From contig JAUIEC010000001.1 of NCBI GenBank assembly GCA_030428945.1, positions 344,438 through 408,437 on the forward strand: a stretch of DNA of 64,000 bases, written 5' to 3'. The translations under genes were made by a program, and so were the position numbers. Positions 51,600 through 60,530 of this stretch are shown piece after piece. Positions within the stretch are counted from its first letter, which is position 1. Each line of letters opens with the position of its first letter. Below the pieces are notes generated by a model, which was not told where the DNA came from, did not search any database, and worked only from the letters and a program-made list of their open reading frames with translations. The stretch comes from Phycisphaerae bacterium. GTDB lineage: Bacteria; Planctomycetota; Phycisphaerae; UBA1845; Fen-1342.

Positions 51600-52568
51600 A
51601 TGGCTGAACGGATCGTCAAACCATCTGAACTCCGCAAGCTCGAGCCCACGGCCGCGATGCCGTCCGGGGCCGTCCTGCGGCGATTCTCCGCCTCCGAGGC
51701 CCAGCGACTCCGCAAACTGGTCACCGAGCCGCTCGAATGCGTCTACGTGCCCGGTTTCGACGACAAGGGTGCCGAGGCCCTGTACCTCGAGAACGTCAGC
51801 GACGGGCCGCGCCCGCGATACACCGAGGTGCCCGACTACAGTCGCCGGACCGACAAGCCGCATCGCAATCTGAAACTGTCCGAGGAAGCCCAGCTCTTCC
51901 TGCGATTCAACTATTTCCGCCATCGCGTGATGCTGATCCTGAACGAGTTCGCCGCGCGGCGCCTGACGCTGACGGCCACCCGCGACCTGCTCCGCTGGGG
52001 CATCCTGGCCGAAGCGCTGCGCGACCAGATCGCCGAGGCCAACCTCGGACTCGTGCCGACGATGGTCGAACGATCGCGGATCACCGGGGTCGATTTCGGC
52101 GACCTGATCAGCGAGGGGCACCTGGCGCTGCTGCGCAGCATCGACAAGTTCGACTGCGCCCGCGGCTTCAAGTTCAGCACGTACGCATGCCGGGCGATCC
52201 TGACAGCGATCACCCGGGCCGTCGCCCTGATGGCCCGGTATCGCAGTCGCTTCCCGACCGACTACGACCCGGACCTGCAGAAGGGCGACTTCGTCGAACT
52301 GGCGCGCGTCGACCTCGAGGACGACCGCCTCGAAGAACTGTGCCATCTGTTGCGCGACAAGGACCTCGATCTGACCCGCACCGAGCGCAAAATCCTCAAC
52401 GAACGCTTCGGGCTGCGCGTCGGAACCCGCCGGGCGGAACGCCCCGCCAAGACCCTGCGGCAGGTGGCCGAGTCGTTCGGCGTCACCAAGGAACGCGTCC
52501 GGCAGATTCAGAACAAGGCGCTCCGCAAACTGCGCGGGGAACTCGACAAGAAGGTCGTACCCGGCTGA
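51600..52568 (+). CDS. Sigma-70 family RNA polymerase factor
   Basis: A 322-residue factor. ATG 51600 follows GGTGAGGTGG; a GTG at 51588 is an alternative. Region 2 spans about 140-215 (NLGLVPTMVERSRITGVDFGDLISEGHLALLRSIDKFDCARGFKFSTYACRAILTAITRA), where the usual YAxWWI is YACRAI. Region 4 lies at the C-terminus (TERKILNERFGL...TLRQVAESFGVTKERVRQIQNKALRKL). The N-terminal 130 residues lack region 1.1, and region 3 is very short. It resembles the non-ECF alternative sigma factors typical of planctomycetes rather than RpoD. Regulon unknown. Confidence 0.88.
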   Translation: MAERIVKPSELRKLEPTAAMPSGAVLRRFSASEAQRLRKLVTEPLECVYVPGFDDKGAEALYLENVSDGPRPRYTEVPDYSRRTDKPHRNLKLSEEAQLFLRFNYFRHRVMLILNEFAARRLTLTATRDLLRWGILAEALRDQIAEANLGLVPTMVERSRITGVDFGDLISEGHLALLRSIDKFDCARGFKFSTYACRAILTAITRAVALMARYRSRFPTDYDPDLQKGDFVELARVDLEDDRLEELCHLLRDKDLDLTRTERKILNERFGLRVGTRRAERPAKTLRQVAESFGVTKERVRQIQNKALRKLRGELDKKVVPG

Positions 52569-52603
52569 TAACCAGCCGACGCCGACGATTCGTCTTGCGT
52601 TCG

Positions 52604-52646
52604 CCTGGCCATCCTCGATCGGAAGGAGGATGGCCGGGCTCTTTTG
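52604..52646 (+). terminator. Rho-independent terminator of the sigma factor gene
   Basis: GGCCATCCTC and GAGGATGGCC form a 10-bp stem with a nine-base loop, followed by GGGCTCTTTT. It ends 78 bases after the stop codon. Confidence 0.85.
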
Positions 52647-52671
52647 TGTCTGATAACCCCAGAACCCCGCG

Positions 52672-52701
52672 TTGACCCGCGCGGAAGCAGGCAGCTAGGA
52701 T
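52672..52701 (+). promoter_or_regulatory. Sigma-70 type promoter for the subtilisin-like gene
   Basis: TTGACC (52672-52677) and TAGGAT (52696-52701) have an 18-base spacer and lie 61 bases before the ATG at 52763. Confidence 0.55.
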
Positions 52702-52762
52702 CAGGCGGGGGAACAGCCCGGTCGTTCGTCTTTCCGCGCCCGGGCGGAAACAGGGAGCTGAC

Positions 52763-54715
52763 ATGAAAAGCCTCGCCGTTCTGATCGCCGTCGGGATGCT
52801 GTCCGCAGCCCAGGCCGGCCAGGTGGATCCGCTGCCGACCGGCACGGCCCGCAGCGCCCCCTTCGACGCCGCCCGGCGGCAACTCGTCATTGAAGACCCC
52901 TCCGCCGCAACTTCGCGGGCGTGGTTCGCAAACGCGACCGCGGCCGTCAAGGCGCCGGCACAGGCACCGCGCGCCTTCGAGGTCCGCAACCGCGTGATCG
53001 TCAAGACCGACGCCGCCACCGCCGCCCGACTGGCCGCCACGGCCACGGGCGGGGCCCGCCCGCTGCGGGTGCACGGGTACTGGGCCATCGCGACCGCCGA
53101 CGTGGCCGGTGCGATCGACCTGGCCGAAGCGGCCATGGTGGACCCGATGGTCGCGACGGCCAGTATCGATGCCGACGGCCTGCTCGCCCTGCGGGCCACG
53201 CCGAGCGATCCGAAGCTGAACCTGCAGTGGCATCTCGAGAACCAACTGGTGCCCGCGGCCGACGTCAACATCGTGCCCGCCTGGGAAGCGGGCTACAGCG
53301 GCGCCGGCGTGGTCATCGGTGTGCTCGATTCGGTCATCCAGGTCGATCACCCGGACCTGGCCGCCAACTACCTGCCGGCGGGGTCGAGTGACCCGGGTGG
53401 ACCGGCCGCCGATCCGCACGGGACGGCCGTGGCCGGGATCGCCGCGGCGGTCGGCAACAACCAGTTGATGGGTGTCGGCGCGGCCTACAACGCCCAGTTC
53501 ACCACGCACCTGTTGTCGAGCGACAGCGAGACGGCCGACGCGCTGGCGTTCCGCAATGATCTGAACGACGTCCGGAACAATTCGTGGGGGCCGTTTGACC
53601 TGAACATCATTCACCACCCGGCGGCGGTGATCATGGATGCGATTGAGCAGGCGGCCCGCGAGGGGCGGGCGGGGCGCGGCACGGTGCTGGTCTGGGCGGC
53701 GGGCAACGGCGGGGTGATCGGTGACCGGGTCGACTACGACCCGTACGCCTCCAGCCGCTACACGCTGGCGGTCGGCTCGATCGGTGACCAGGACCTGGGC
53801 GCTTCCTACAGCGAGCGCGGCGCGTCGCTGGCGCTGGTGACGCAGTCCGACGGCAACACGCGCGGGATCTACACGACGGCCAGCAACAACGGCGAGACGG
53901 CTTCCTTCGGCGGAACGAGCGCGGCGGCGCCCCTCGCTTCGGGAGTTGTCGCGCTGCTGCTGGAAGCGCGTCCCGATCTGCACTGGCGCGACGTGCGGGC
54001 CGTGCTGCTGGATTCGGCCAGGCAGTGTGACCCGGACAGCGAAGGCTGGCAGTTGAATGGCGACGGCCGCCCGATTCACTACGACTACGGCTTCGGCGCG
54101 ATCGATGCCGGTGCCGCGATTGACCTGGCGGACACATGGGAGCGGCTGCCGCACGAACTCGTCGCAACGACCGGAACGGTCGCCGTCGACCAGATCATCC
54201 CCGACCGCCAGGCGGCCGGCGTGGTCATCGATGCCGAGATGCCCGACGACATCATCATCGAAACGGTTGAACTGATCCTGAACATCGACTCGCCGTTCAT
54301 CGGCGACCTGACCGTCGATTTCACGGCGCCCTCGGGCACCTCGTCGGCCGTCGTGCGGAAGCGCAACACCGACGGCGGCGGCGACCTGGTCGACTACACG
54401 TTCACGAGCCTGCGGCACTACGGCGAACGCAGCGGCGGCACGTGGCAGGTCAAGGTGGCCGACCGGGCGGTCGGGGACATTTCGACGTGGATCGATTTCG
54501 AGCTGCGGGTGCACGGCCAGCCGGTCTGTCGTCTGGATCTCGATCACGACGGCGTCTACGGCCTGGGCGACCTGCAGGCGCTGCTGTCGGTATTCGGTGC
54601 CTGTTCCGATGACGCGGTGTTCAACCCGGCCGCGGACGACGACAACGACGGCTGCACGAGCCTGTCGGACCTGGCCGAACTGTTGCACCGTTTCGGCGAC
54701 ACCTGCGACGACTAG
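52763..54715 (+). CDS. Secreted subtilisin-like (kexin-type) protease with P domain and dockerin-like repeats
   Basis: A 650-residue secreted protease (signal MKSLAVLIAVGMLSAAQA). A pro-region spans about 20-150. The S8 catalytic triad is D189 (VIGVLDS), H219 (DPHGTAVAGI) and S386 (GGTSAAAPLASG), with oxyanion N315 (AAGN). Residues about 465-590 are a P/homo-B domain (VDQIIPDRQAAGVVIDAEMPDDIIIETVELILNIDSPFIGDLTVDFTAPSGT...GTWQVKVADRAVGD), as in proprotein convertases. The last 55 residues have two EF-hand/dockerin-like loops (LDHDGVYGLGDLQALLSVFG and DDNDGCTSLSDLAELLHRFG). The dockerin-like tail probably sorts or anchors it. Confidence 0.92.
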   Translation: MKSLAVLIAVGMLSAAQAGQVDPLPTGTARSAPFDAARRQLVIEDPSAATSRAWFANATAAVKAPAQAPRAFEVRNRVIVKTDAATAARLAATATGGARPLRVHGYWAIATADVAGAIDLAEAAMVDPMVATASIDADGLLALRATPSDPKLNLQWHLENQLVPAADVNIVPAWEAGYSGAGVVIGVLDSVIQVDHPDLAANYLPAGSSDPGGPAADPHGTAVAGIAAAVGNNQLMGVGAAYNAQFTTHLLSSDSETADALAFRNDLNDVRNNSWGPFDLNIIHHPAAVIMDAIEQAAREGRAGRGTVLVWAAGNGGVIGDRVDYDPYASSRYTLAVGSIGDQDLGASYSERGASLALVTQSDGNTRGIYTTASNNGETASFGGTSAAAPLASGVVALLLEARPDLHWRDVRAVLLDSARQCDPDSEGWQLNGDGRPIHYDYGFGAIDAGAAIDLADTWERLPHELVATTGTVAVDQIIPDRQAAGVVIDAEMPDDIIIETVELILNIDSPFIGDLTVDFTAPSGTSSAVVRKRNTDGGGDLVDYTFTSLRHYGERSGGTWQVKVADRAVGDISTWIDFELRVHGQPVCRLDLDHDGVYGLGDLQALLSVFGACSDDAVFNPAADDDNDGCTSLSDLAELLHRFGDTCDD

Positions 54716-54769
54716 GGTCGTGTTTGACGGATGCAAATGAGCTGCCAAGGCCGCGAAAGAGGTGGAAAT

Positions 54770-54848
54770 GTGAAGGAGTGAAAGAGGGCGGTTTCGCGAC
54801 GTTCTTCCCTCTTTCACCCTTTCACCCTTTCACTCCTTCACTCTTTCA
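54770..54848. repeat. GTGAAAGA-family octamers with a 15-bp inverted repeat
   Basis: GTGAAGGAGTGAAAG (54770-54784) is the exact reverse complement of 54827-54841, and further CTTTCACC octamers continue to 54848. It lies after the protease gene and may act as a terminator. The rest of the 54716-55009 gap shows no gene. Confidence 0.7.
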
Positions 54849-55009
54849 CAACGGCAACAACGCGATTGGGTCCATCAAACAGAACCTGACGGACTCTCCC
54901 AGTCTTCACTGCCCAAGGAGGGATTCCACTTTTTTGTTGAATTCCAAGCGACCCCGGGCCGTCTACGAGACATAAGGAACGTGTCCGGGCGACCGATGGA
55001 GGACCTGAC

Positions 55010-55219
55010 ATGGCTACGTACTTCGTTGAACTGGATCTGCAGACGATCGGTGCCGAGATGTCCGCTTCGCTGGGCTGCCAGGTGCTGGCTTCGGACGTGC
55101 GCGAGATCCTGAAGAGCGTAGGCTACGTCGAGTCCAACCGCGGCTGGCTGGTCAAGGATCTCCGTCCGCTGATGCTGGCGCTCGGCAAGCCCGAACGCTG
55201 CGCGCTCGGGGCGTTCTGA
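55010..55219 (+). CDS. Small hypothetical protein
   Basis: A 69-residue protein with GGAGG nine bases before its ATG and a clear terminator after it, so it is very likely a real single-gene unit. It reads MATYFVELDLQTIGAEMSASLGCQVLASDVREILKSVGYVES and ends NRGWLVKDLRPLMLALGKPERC. The middle (VLASDVREILKSVGYVESNRGWLV) looks like a helix followed by a winged beta hairpin, so a small DNA-binding role is possible but not shown. It lacks signal or membrane segments. Confidence 0.7.
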   Translation: MATYFVELDLQTIGAEMSASLGCQVLASDVREILKSVGYVESNRGWLVKDLRPLMLALGKPERCALGAF

Positions 55220-55275
55220 CGAGCAAGCAGGTAAGCAACTAGAAAGGCAGGCGGGTACGCCCGCTCACAATCAGC

Positions 55276-55316
55276 AACGGCGGCGGATCCGGAGACCCGC
55301 CGCCGTTCGTTTATTT
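55276..55316 (+). terminator. Rho-independent terminator of the 69-residue protein gene
   Basis: AACGGCGGCGG (55276-55286) and CCGCCGCCGTT (55297-55307) form an 11-bp stem followed by CGTTTATTT. It lies 57 bases after the stop. Confidence 0.85.
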
Positions 55317-55341
55317 CCCGGTTCCGCGTGCCCGGCGTTGC

Positions 55342-57834
55342 CTAGCAACTGAAGCCGAAGTTCGCCAGGACGTTGGCCAGGTCGCTCAGATCGACCGCGC
55401 CGTCGCCGTTGCTGTCGCCGTCCGCATAAGCGCCCGCGCCGCCGAAGTTGGCCAGCACGGTCGCCAGGTCGGTCAGGTCCACGTCGCCGTCCAGGTCGAA
55501 GTCGCCCGGACGCGTGCTCAGCACGTTGACCAGGACGTCGGTGATGTCGTCGGCGTCCACGACCAGGTCGCCGTTCATGTCGGCGCTCAGATCCATGTTG
55601 ACCGCCTGGTCGAGGTCCGACCAGTCGCCGAAGTTGCCGGCGATGTAGTCCAGGTCAATCGCATCGACCACGCCGTCCTGGCCGGTCGGCATGGCACCCT
55701 TCGTGACGCTGCCCGCACCCGCGATGTCGGCCTTGCTGCCGCCCGCCACGTACCCGCAGGGCGTCGCCAGGGTCGTGCCGAAGTAGTTGGCCGAAGCCGT
55801 GTCGACCGCGACGAAGCCGGCCGTGCGGTCCAGGCTGCCGCCGCTCAGCACCAGGCCGTCGGCGAAGTAACGGACGTCTTCCGCGGTCAGGTTCCCGTCA
55901 CCGTCCAGGTCGCCGATGATTTCCGGAACCAGCGGGTCGCCGGCCGAGGAACCGGCACCGCTCGTGGCGGCCGTCGCCGGGTCGGCCACGGCGGCGATCA
56001 TCGGGGCGATGTCGGCCGTCGTGCGGGCGCCGTCGTTGTTGAAGTCCGCGGCCAGGGCGTTCCGCGCGTTCAGCGTGGTGCCGCCGACGATGGTCGGGTT
56101 GTTCGGGCCGTCGGTGAAGTAGTTGAAGTAGTTGCCATCGGTGCTGCCGTCGCTGTAGGCGGTCGCATCCGGGCTGTTCGGGTCCCCGAAGATCGGGTTG
56201 GCGGTCCGGACCGGAACGCGGCCGGCGGCATTGACCGAACCATAGGCCGGGGTCGGGTTCACGTCGCTGTTGGCGGCGATGAAGTTCTGCAGCCCCGCGT
56301 TGAAGGTCGGGTTCGCGACGAAGATGGTCGGATCCGCGAGGGTCGGCGTGCTGCTGACCGAGGCTTCCAGGGCGAACGAGAGGGCCAGCACTTCGCCCGG
56401 CATGCCGGTCTGGTCGCTGATGTCGTTCGGATCGTTCGGTTCGGCGAACTCGTTGATGCTGCTGGTCAGGTTGTTGATCAGCGCGGCGGCCAGGTCGCGG
56501 TCGACCGGGGGGTTGACGCCGTCGTAGAGCGGGTCGTTCGGGTCGCGGTTGGCGTCCGGCTCGCCAACGGTCGAGAAGGTCTGCAGGCCACCGATCTGCC
56601 AGCCGGTGTCCGGGTCGTCGTTGAACAGCACGCTGGTCAGCGAGGGGCGGACGAACGCGGTGCCCTGCGGGCTGCCGATGTCCTTGCGGACGCCGAGCAG
56701 TTCGTAGCGGCCGCTGATCGCGTCGTTGATCGAGCGGCTGCCGCCGAAGGCGCCGGTGAAGCCGATCGCCAGGCGACGGTTCTGGACGGCGTTCTCCATG
56801 ATCGACGAACCACCGCAGTTGTTGACCTGGTGATCCGGGCCCAGGTTGGTGAACGACGAGCTGTTGACGCGCTCGCCGACGTGGTCACCGACGCACCACG
56901 ACGGATCGATCCCGAGCGGGTTGGCCCAGCCGTTGCGGGTACCCGAACCGGCGTCGCGGGTCGCGGCCGCGTAGTTGGTGCCGTTCGGCATCCGGCCGGT
57001 GACGAACAGGTGCTGCAACTGGCGCATCGAGACTTCGGAGACGCCGGTGCCGCGGTTGGCGATGCCGGTCACCGGGCTGAAGGCGATCGTCGTGTCGAAG
57101 ATGGTGCGGCTGTCGGGAGCGCCCTGGTTCACGTTGAGGGCTTCGTTCGGCTCGATCGTGCCGCTGTTGTCGCAGTCGACTTCCAGCGGGGCCAGCAGGT
57201 TTGACTGCACGCCCGTGTTGTCGAGGTTCGGGTTGTTGCCGTAGCCGGGCGACCCGGGGTTGGCGCTCCAGACGGCGCCGGCGGGGTTCAGCGAGCGGAC
57301 GGCCCAGATGCTCGGCACGTCGGTGTTCGAGTAGTCGACGGTCTCCCAGCAGAGCGGCGTGCCGCTGGCATTGGCGATGCCGTCGCCATCGGTGTCATCG
57401 GTGCAACTGGCCGGCGGGCCGACCCAGGTGCTGGCGCCCAGGGCGGCGAACTCGAGCGAGTTGATGATGCCCTGCTCGGACGGGGCGCTCTCCGGCAGGT
57501 CGCCGCAGATCTGGTAGTTGACGAACTCGGTGTAGCCGCGGATCGAGCCGACCGAGCGGTACTGCGAGACGATGAAGGTCTGGCCGGTGCCCGGGCCGTA
57601 CGGACCCGCGAACGTGCTCGGGTTGCTGTTGGCGAGCTGGTCGGCGAAGTCCGGCGGGCCGAGCGGGCCGGCGATGCCGTCGCCGTCGACGTCGATGAAG
57701 TCGTTGGTCCAGGCCGGGAAGGTGAAGAAGTCGACGAACAGGGTCGCACCCGATCCGTTGACCTGCCCGCCGGTCTGGGCGAAGGCGGCGGCGGCCAGGC
57801 CGGCCACCGTGCTGGCTGCGAGAATCTTACGCAT
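55342..57834 (-). CDS. Secreted PstS-like substrate-binding protein with dockerin-like repeats
   Basis: An 830-residue secreted protein (MRKILAASTVAGLAAAAFAQ; ATG 57834 has GGAG upstream, with an alternative ATG at 57849). The first 550 residues have PstS-like features: GSGATLFVDFF at the start, a GSIRGYTEFVNYQ loop, and RDAGSGTRNGW, the phosphate-binding type SGTR loop, but with long inserts. The C-terminal 280 residues contain several dockerin/EF-hand units (FNNDGARTTADIAPMI, DLDGDGNLTAEDVRYFADGL, DMNGDLVVDADDITDVLVNVL, DFDLDGDVDLTDLATVLANFGG and DSNGDGAVDLSDLANVLANFG). No pst transport genes are adjacent. Whether it binds phosphate is unknown. Confidence 0.8.
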   Translation of the reverse strand: MRKILAASTVAGLAAAAFAQTGGQVNGSGATLFVDFFTFPAWTNDFIDVDGDGIAGPLGPPDFADQLANSNPSTFAGPYGPGTGQTFIVSQYRSVGSIRGYTEFVNYQICGDLPESAPSEQGIINSLEFAALGASTWVGPPASCTDDTDGDGIANASGTPLCWETVDYSNTDVPSIWAVRSLNPAGAVWSANPGSPGYGNNPNLDNTGVQSNLLAPLEVDCDNSGTIEPNEALNVNQGAPDSRTIFDTTIAFSPVTGIANRGTGVSEVSMRQLQHLFVTGRMPNGTNYAAATRDAGSGTRNGWANPLGIDPSWCVGDHVGERVNSSSFTNLGPDHQVNNCGGSSIMENAVQNRRLAIGFTGAFGGSRSINDAISGRYELLGVRKDIGSPQGTAFVRPSLTSVLFNDDPDTGWQIGGLQTFSTVGEPDANRDPNDPLYDGVNPPVDRDLAAALINNLTSSINEFAEPNDPNDISDQTGMPGEVLALSFALEASVSSTPTLADPTIFVANPTFNAGLQNFIAANSDVNPTPAYGSVNAAGRVPVRTANPIFGDPNSPDATAYSDGSTDGNYFNYFTDGPNNPTIVGGTTLNARNALAADFNNDGARTTADIAPMIAAVADPATAATSGAGSSAGDPLVPEIIGDLDGDGNLTAEDVRYFADGLVLSGGSLDRTAGFVAVDTASANYFGTTLATPCGYVAGGSKADIAGAGSVTKGAMPTGQDGVVDAIDLDYIAGNFGDWSDLDQAVNMDLSADMNGDLVVDADDITDVLVNVLSTRPGDFDLDGDVDLTDLATVLANFGGAGAYADGDSNGDGAVDLSDLANVLANFGFSC

Positions 57835-58017
57835 CGTTCTCTGCTCCATGGTCGTGAAGGGAAACCTTCAACAGGAAACACTACTGACAGATGACTGCTT
57901 CTTTCTCACGGGCGGTCGTTACGCGCGCAGCGCCTCCGGATCGCACCTCCTCTCGGTGAGACAAGACTCAGGTTCGGTATGTGTGGATGCTCTCGCCGCA
58001 GGCCGCCGCCGGTCAGG

Positions 58018-59034
58018 CTACGGCAACTGTCCGTATCGGTCGTAGACCGTGTTGTCGCCGGTCACGCTGTAGTACCTGTCGCCCCACTGGCGTTCCTGCA
58101 TCGTCTTCAGGATCGTCGATCGCTCGACATGCCCGTCGACGAACAGGAAGTTGGTCGTGCCGCCCAGTTCGTCACCGCCCGGGTGGTGCCGGCCGATCGC
58201 GTTCAGTTCGCTGCCGCGGGCGCCTTCGATCAGGGCCGGCGTGTTCTCGATCGTGTTCAGGTCCGCCAGCCCGTAGGTCTCGTCACCCGTTCGCCCGTAG
58301 CGGAAGCCGGCCGTCGTCGTGCGGTACTCGTTGTAGCCGGTCGAGACGTGGAAGAACGGGTTGACCGGACGGTGGCTCTTGCTCAGCAGGCCGCCGCCTT
58401 CGTTGATCGCAACCGCCCGCCAGTTGCGGTTGAACTCGGTCACCATGATCACGTCCGCGCTGCTCTTGACCTCGTTGTCCCGCACGATCTTGTTGATCCG
58501 GCTGCCGGCCGACAGTTCCTGGTTGAACTTGTTCCGCGGCATGATCGCGGCATTGGCGGTGTAGGCCATCCGGGTCGCCTGGAAGTCCTCCAGCGCGTTC
58601 GGATTCTTCTGGCTGTTGGCGTCGATCTGTTCCGGAACGTTCCAGTTCTCGCGGTCAAGGCCCGGGTTGGTCCGCGGGGCGCCGCCTTTCTCCTGGTAGC
58701 CCGGACACTGGAAGAACTCGTCCTTGACCTGTCCGTCGCTGAACAGCGAGAACGACCAGTGCCGGTACTTGCCCTGCCACTCCGCCAGGTCGAGCGTCAC
58801 GTTGTCATCGTTGTCGAGGTATTCGTACGAAACCGGAAACCGGCCGCGGCTCTCCGCCAGGTACTGCGCGACCGCCTGGCCGCAGCCGCGCATGTTCGCG
58901 CCGCACTTGACGGCCTTGGCCTGTTCACGGGCCGAGTTCAGGCTGGGCAGGAGGATCGCCAGCAGCAGCGAGATGATCGCCACGACCACCAGCAGTTCGA
59001 TCAGGGTGAATGCAGACGAGCGACGATCGCCCAT
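58018..59034 (-). CDS. Pilin-like protein with prepilin N-terminus
   Basis: A 338-residue protein; ATG 59034 has GGAGA upstream and opens a nine-residue leader MGDRRSSAF before TLIELLVVVAIISLLLAILLPSL. The upstream open frame (to 59109) adds a leader that would spoil the prepilin signal. The globular part ends with HHPGGDELGGTTNFLFVDGHVERS, a clear 'H-X-DG' element. It is paralogous to the protein at 5055-5921. It follows the dockerin-type PstS-like gene on the same strand, with the two separated by about 180 bases. Its role in secretion or surface assembly is unknown. Confidence 0.87.
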   Translation of the reverse strand: MGDRRSSAFTLIELLVVVAIISLLLAILLPSLNSAREQAKAVKCGANMRGCGQAVAQYLAESRGRFPVSYEYLDNDDNVTLDLAEWQGKYRHWSFSLFSDGQVKDEFFQCPGYQEKGGAPRTNPGLDRENWNVPEQIDANSQKNPNALEDFQATRMAYTANAAIMPRNKFNQELSAGSRINKIVRDNEVKSSADVIMVTEFNRNWRAVAINEGGGLLSKSHRPVNPFFHVSTGYNEYRTTTAGFRYGRTGDETYGLADLNTIENTPALIEGARGSELNAIGRHHPGGDELGGTTNFLFVDGHVERSTILKTMQERQWGDRYYSVTGDNTVYDRYGQLP

Positions 59035-59291
59035 GAAGAGTCTCCGGATCACGAGTTGAAACAAGAACCACCTGCGCCGGGAAATGTAGCGCCACAGGCT
59101 GTGGATCATGTGTTCGACGTGTTAGGTGTTCCGGAGAATGGCATTCGACTTGCGTTAACCGATCGTGCGGATTCCGTGCGGCCACCCGATCGGAATCGCT
59201 TTCGGCGGGAGAGGCGCCGGGCGCGGCAGGGCCGGCGTGACCGGGCCGCCTCGGGTCGCCGGACGAGCAGGGTTCGGGTCCGATTCCCTGG

Positions 59292-60402
59292 TTATTCGCT
59301 GTGCAGTTTCTGCCGCAGGCGGGCGTCGATGTAGGCCTGCACGTCGCCGTCCAGCACCCGGTTGACATCGCCGACCGCGTGGCCGGTGCGGTGATCCTTG
59401 ACGTGAATGGTCGAGCCGTGCAGCACGTAGCTGCGGATCTGGTTGCCCCAGGCGATCTCGCCCTTGTCGCCGTACAGCTTGGCCAGTTCCGCGTCGCGCT
59501 TGGCCTGCTCCATCTGCTCGATCCGCGACTTCAGCATGCTCAGCGCCAGCCGCTTGTTCTGCGCCTGGCTCCGCTCGTTGACGCACTCGACCACCACGCC
59601 GGTCGGCTTGTGCCGGGCCCGGACCGCCGTCGCGACCTTGTTGACGTTCTGGCCGCCGGCCCCCGAGGCCCGCCGGAAGAACTCGATCTGCAGGTCGGCC
59701 TCTTCCAGTTCGACCGAAGTCTCCTCGAATTCCGGCACCACGTCGACGCCGACGAACGAGGTCTGCCGCTTGCCCTGCGCGTTGTAGGGGCTGATCCGCA
59801 CCAGGCGATGCACGCCCGCCTCGCAACTCAGGTACCCGTAGGCGTAGGCCCCGTCGACCCGCAGCGTCACCGACTGGATCCCGGCCTCGTCGCCCGCCCG
59901 CCGGTCGACCTCCGTCACGCTGTACCCGTTCTTCTCGAAGAACATCAGGTACATCCGCAGCAGCATCTCGGCGAAGTCGCACGAGTCCACCCCGCCCGCG
60001 CCCGCCTGGATGCTGAAGTAGCAGGGCTTGCCGTCGTTTTCGCCGCTCAGCAGCGTCAGCAGTTCAACCCGGTCGGCCCGCTCGGACAGTTCGGTCAGGT
60101 TCGTCTCGATCTCGGCCGCCACCTCGGGATCATCGCCCTCGCCGGACAGTTCGAAGAGGACCTCGACCTCCTCGAGGCGCGCCAGCAGATCCTGCACGGG
60201 CTCGACGATCCCGCGCAGACCCTTCAATTCCGCGACCGTCTTCTGGGCCTGTTCGGTGTTGTCCCAGAAGTCGGGGCGTTCCATTTCGCCGTTCAGTTCG
60301 GCGATCTGTTTCGTTTTGGCAGGCAGGTCAAAGAGAGTCCCGGATCCCGTGGATCCGGGCGGCCAGGTCCTTGGCGGCGGCCTGAGGGTCGTCGAACGTC
60401 AT
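59292..60402 (-). CDS. prfB: Peptide chain release factor 2, with programmed +1 frameshift
   Basis: RF2 ends translation at UAA and UGA. The gene is read as 60402-60331 joined to 60329-59292, giving 369 residues: the first 24 codons (MTFDDPQAAAKDLAARIHGIRDSL) end at CTT followed by an in-frame TGA, and skipping one T continues DLPAKTKQIAELNGEMERPDFWD. The GGQ motif is in ASGAGGQNVNK. The stop-recognition tripeptide, SPF in many RF2, is SPY here (RISPYNAQGKRQTSF), a form also known in other phyla. The start has GGAGCAG upstream. It is downstream of metK on the same strand. Confidence 0.95.
60327..60333 (-). promoter_or_regulatory. RF2 programmed frameshift site CTTTGAC
   Basis: The site reads CTT-TGA-C on the minus strand, with the CTT slippery codon at 60333-60331 and the TGA at 60330-60328. 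A GGGACT stretch just upstream is a weaker Shine-Dalgarno-like element than that of E. coli. Low RF2 would favour the +1 shift, giving autoregulation. Confidence 0.93.
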
Positions 60403-60418
60403 CGCCTGCTCCGCAGAG

Positions 60419-60526
60419 GTGAAAGGGTGAATGTGTGAAAGAGTGAAAGAGCGAAAGAGTGAACAAGTGAAAGAGTGAAAGAGGAAGAGCTGCGCGTGGC
60501 GCTCATTCACTCTTTCACCCTTTCAC
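60419..60526. repeat. GTGAAAGA octamer array facing a short reverse arm
   Basis: About eight tandem GTGAAAGA-type octamers (60419-60483) face CATTCACTCTTTCACCCTTTCAC-type units at 60504-60526. They fill the gap between the metK stop and the prfB start and could terminate metK transcription. Confidence 0.8.
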
Positions 60527-60530
60527 GGGG

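Noticed and set aside
60328..60510. Separate 60-residue gene upstream of prfB
   Set aside because: Its last 24 codons are the true 5' end of prfB joined through the +1 frameshift; the part before is the GTGAAAGA repeat read as protein.
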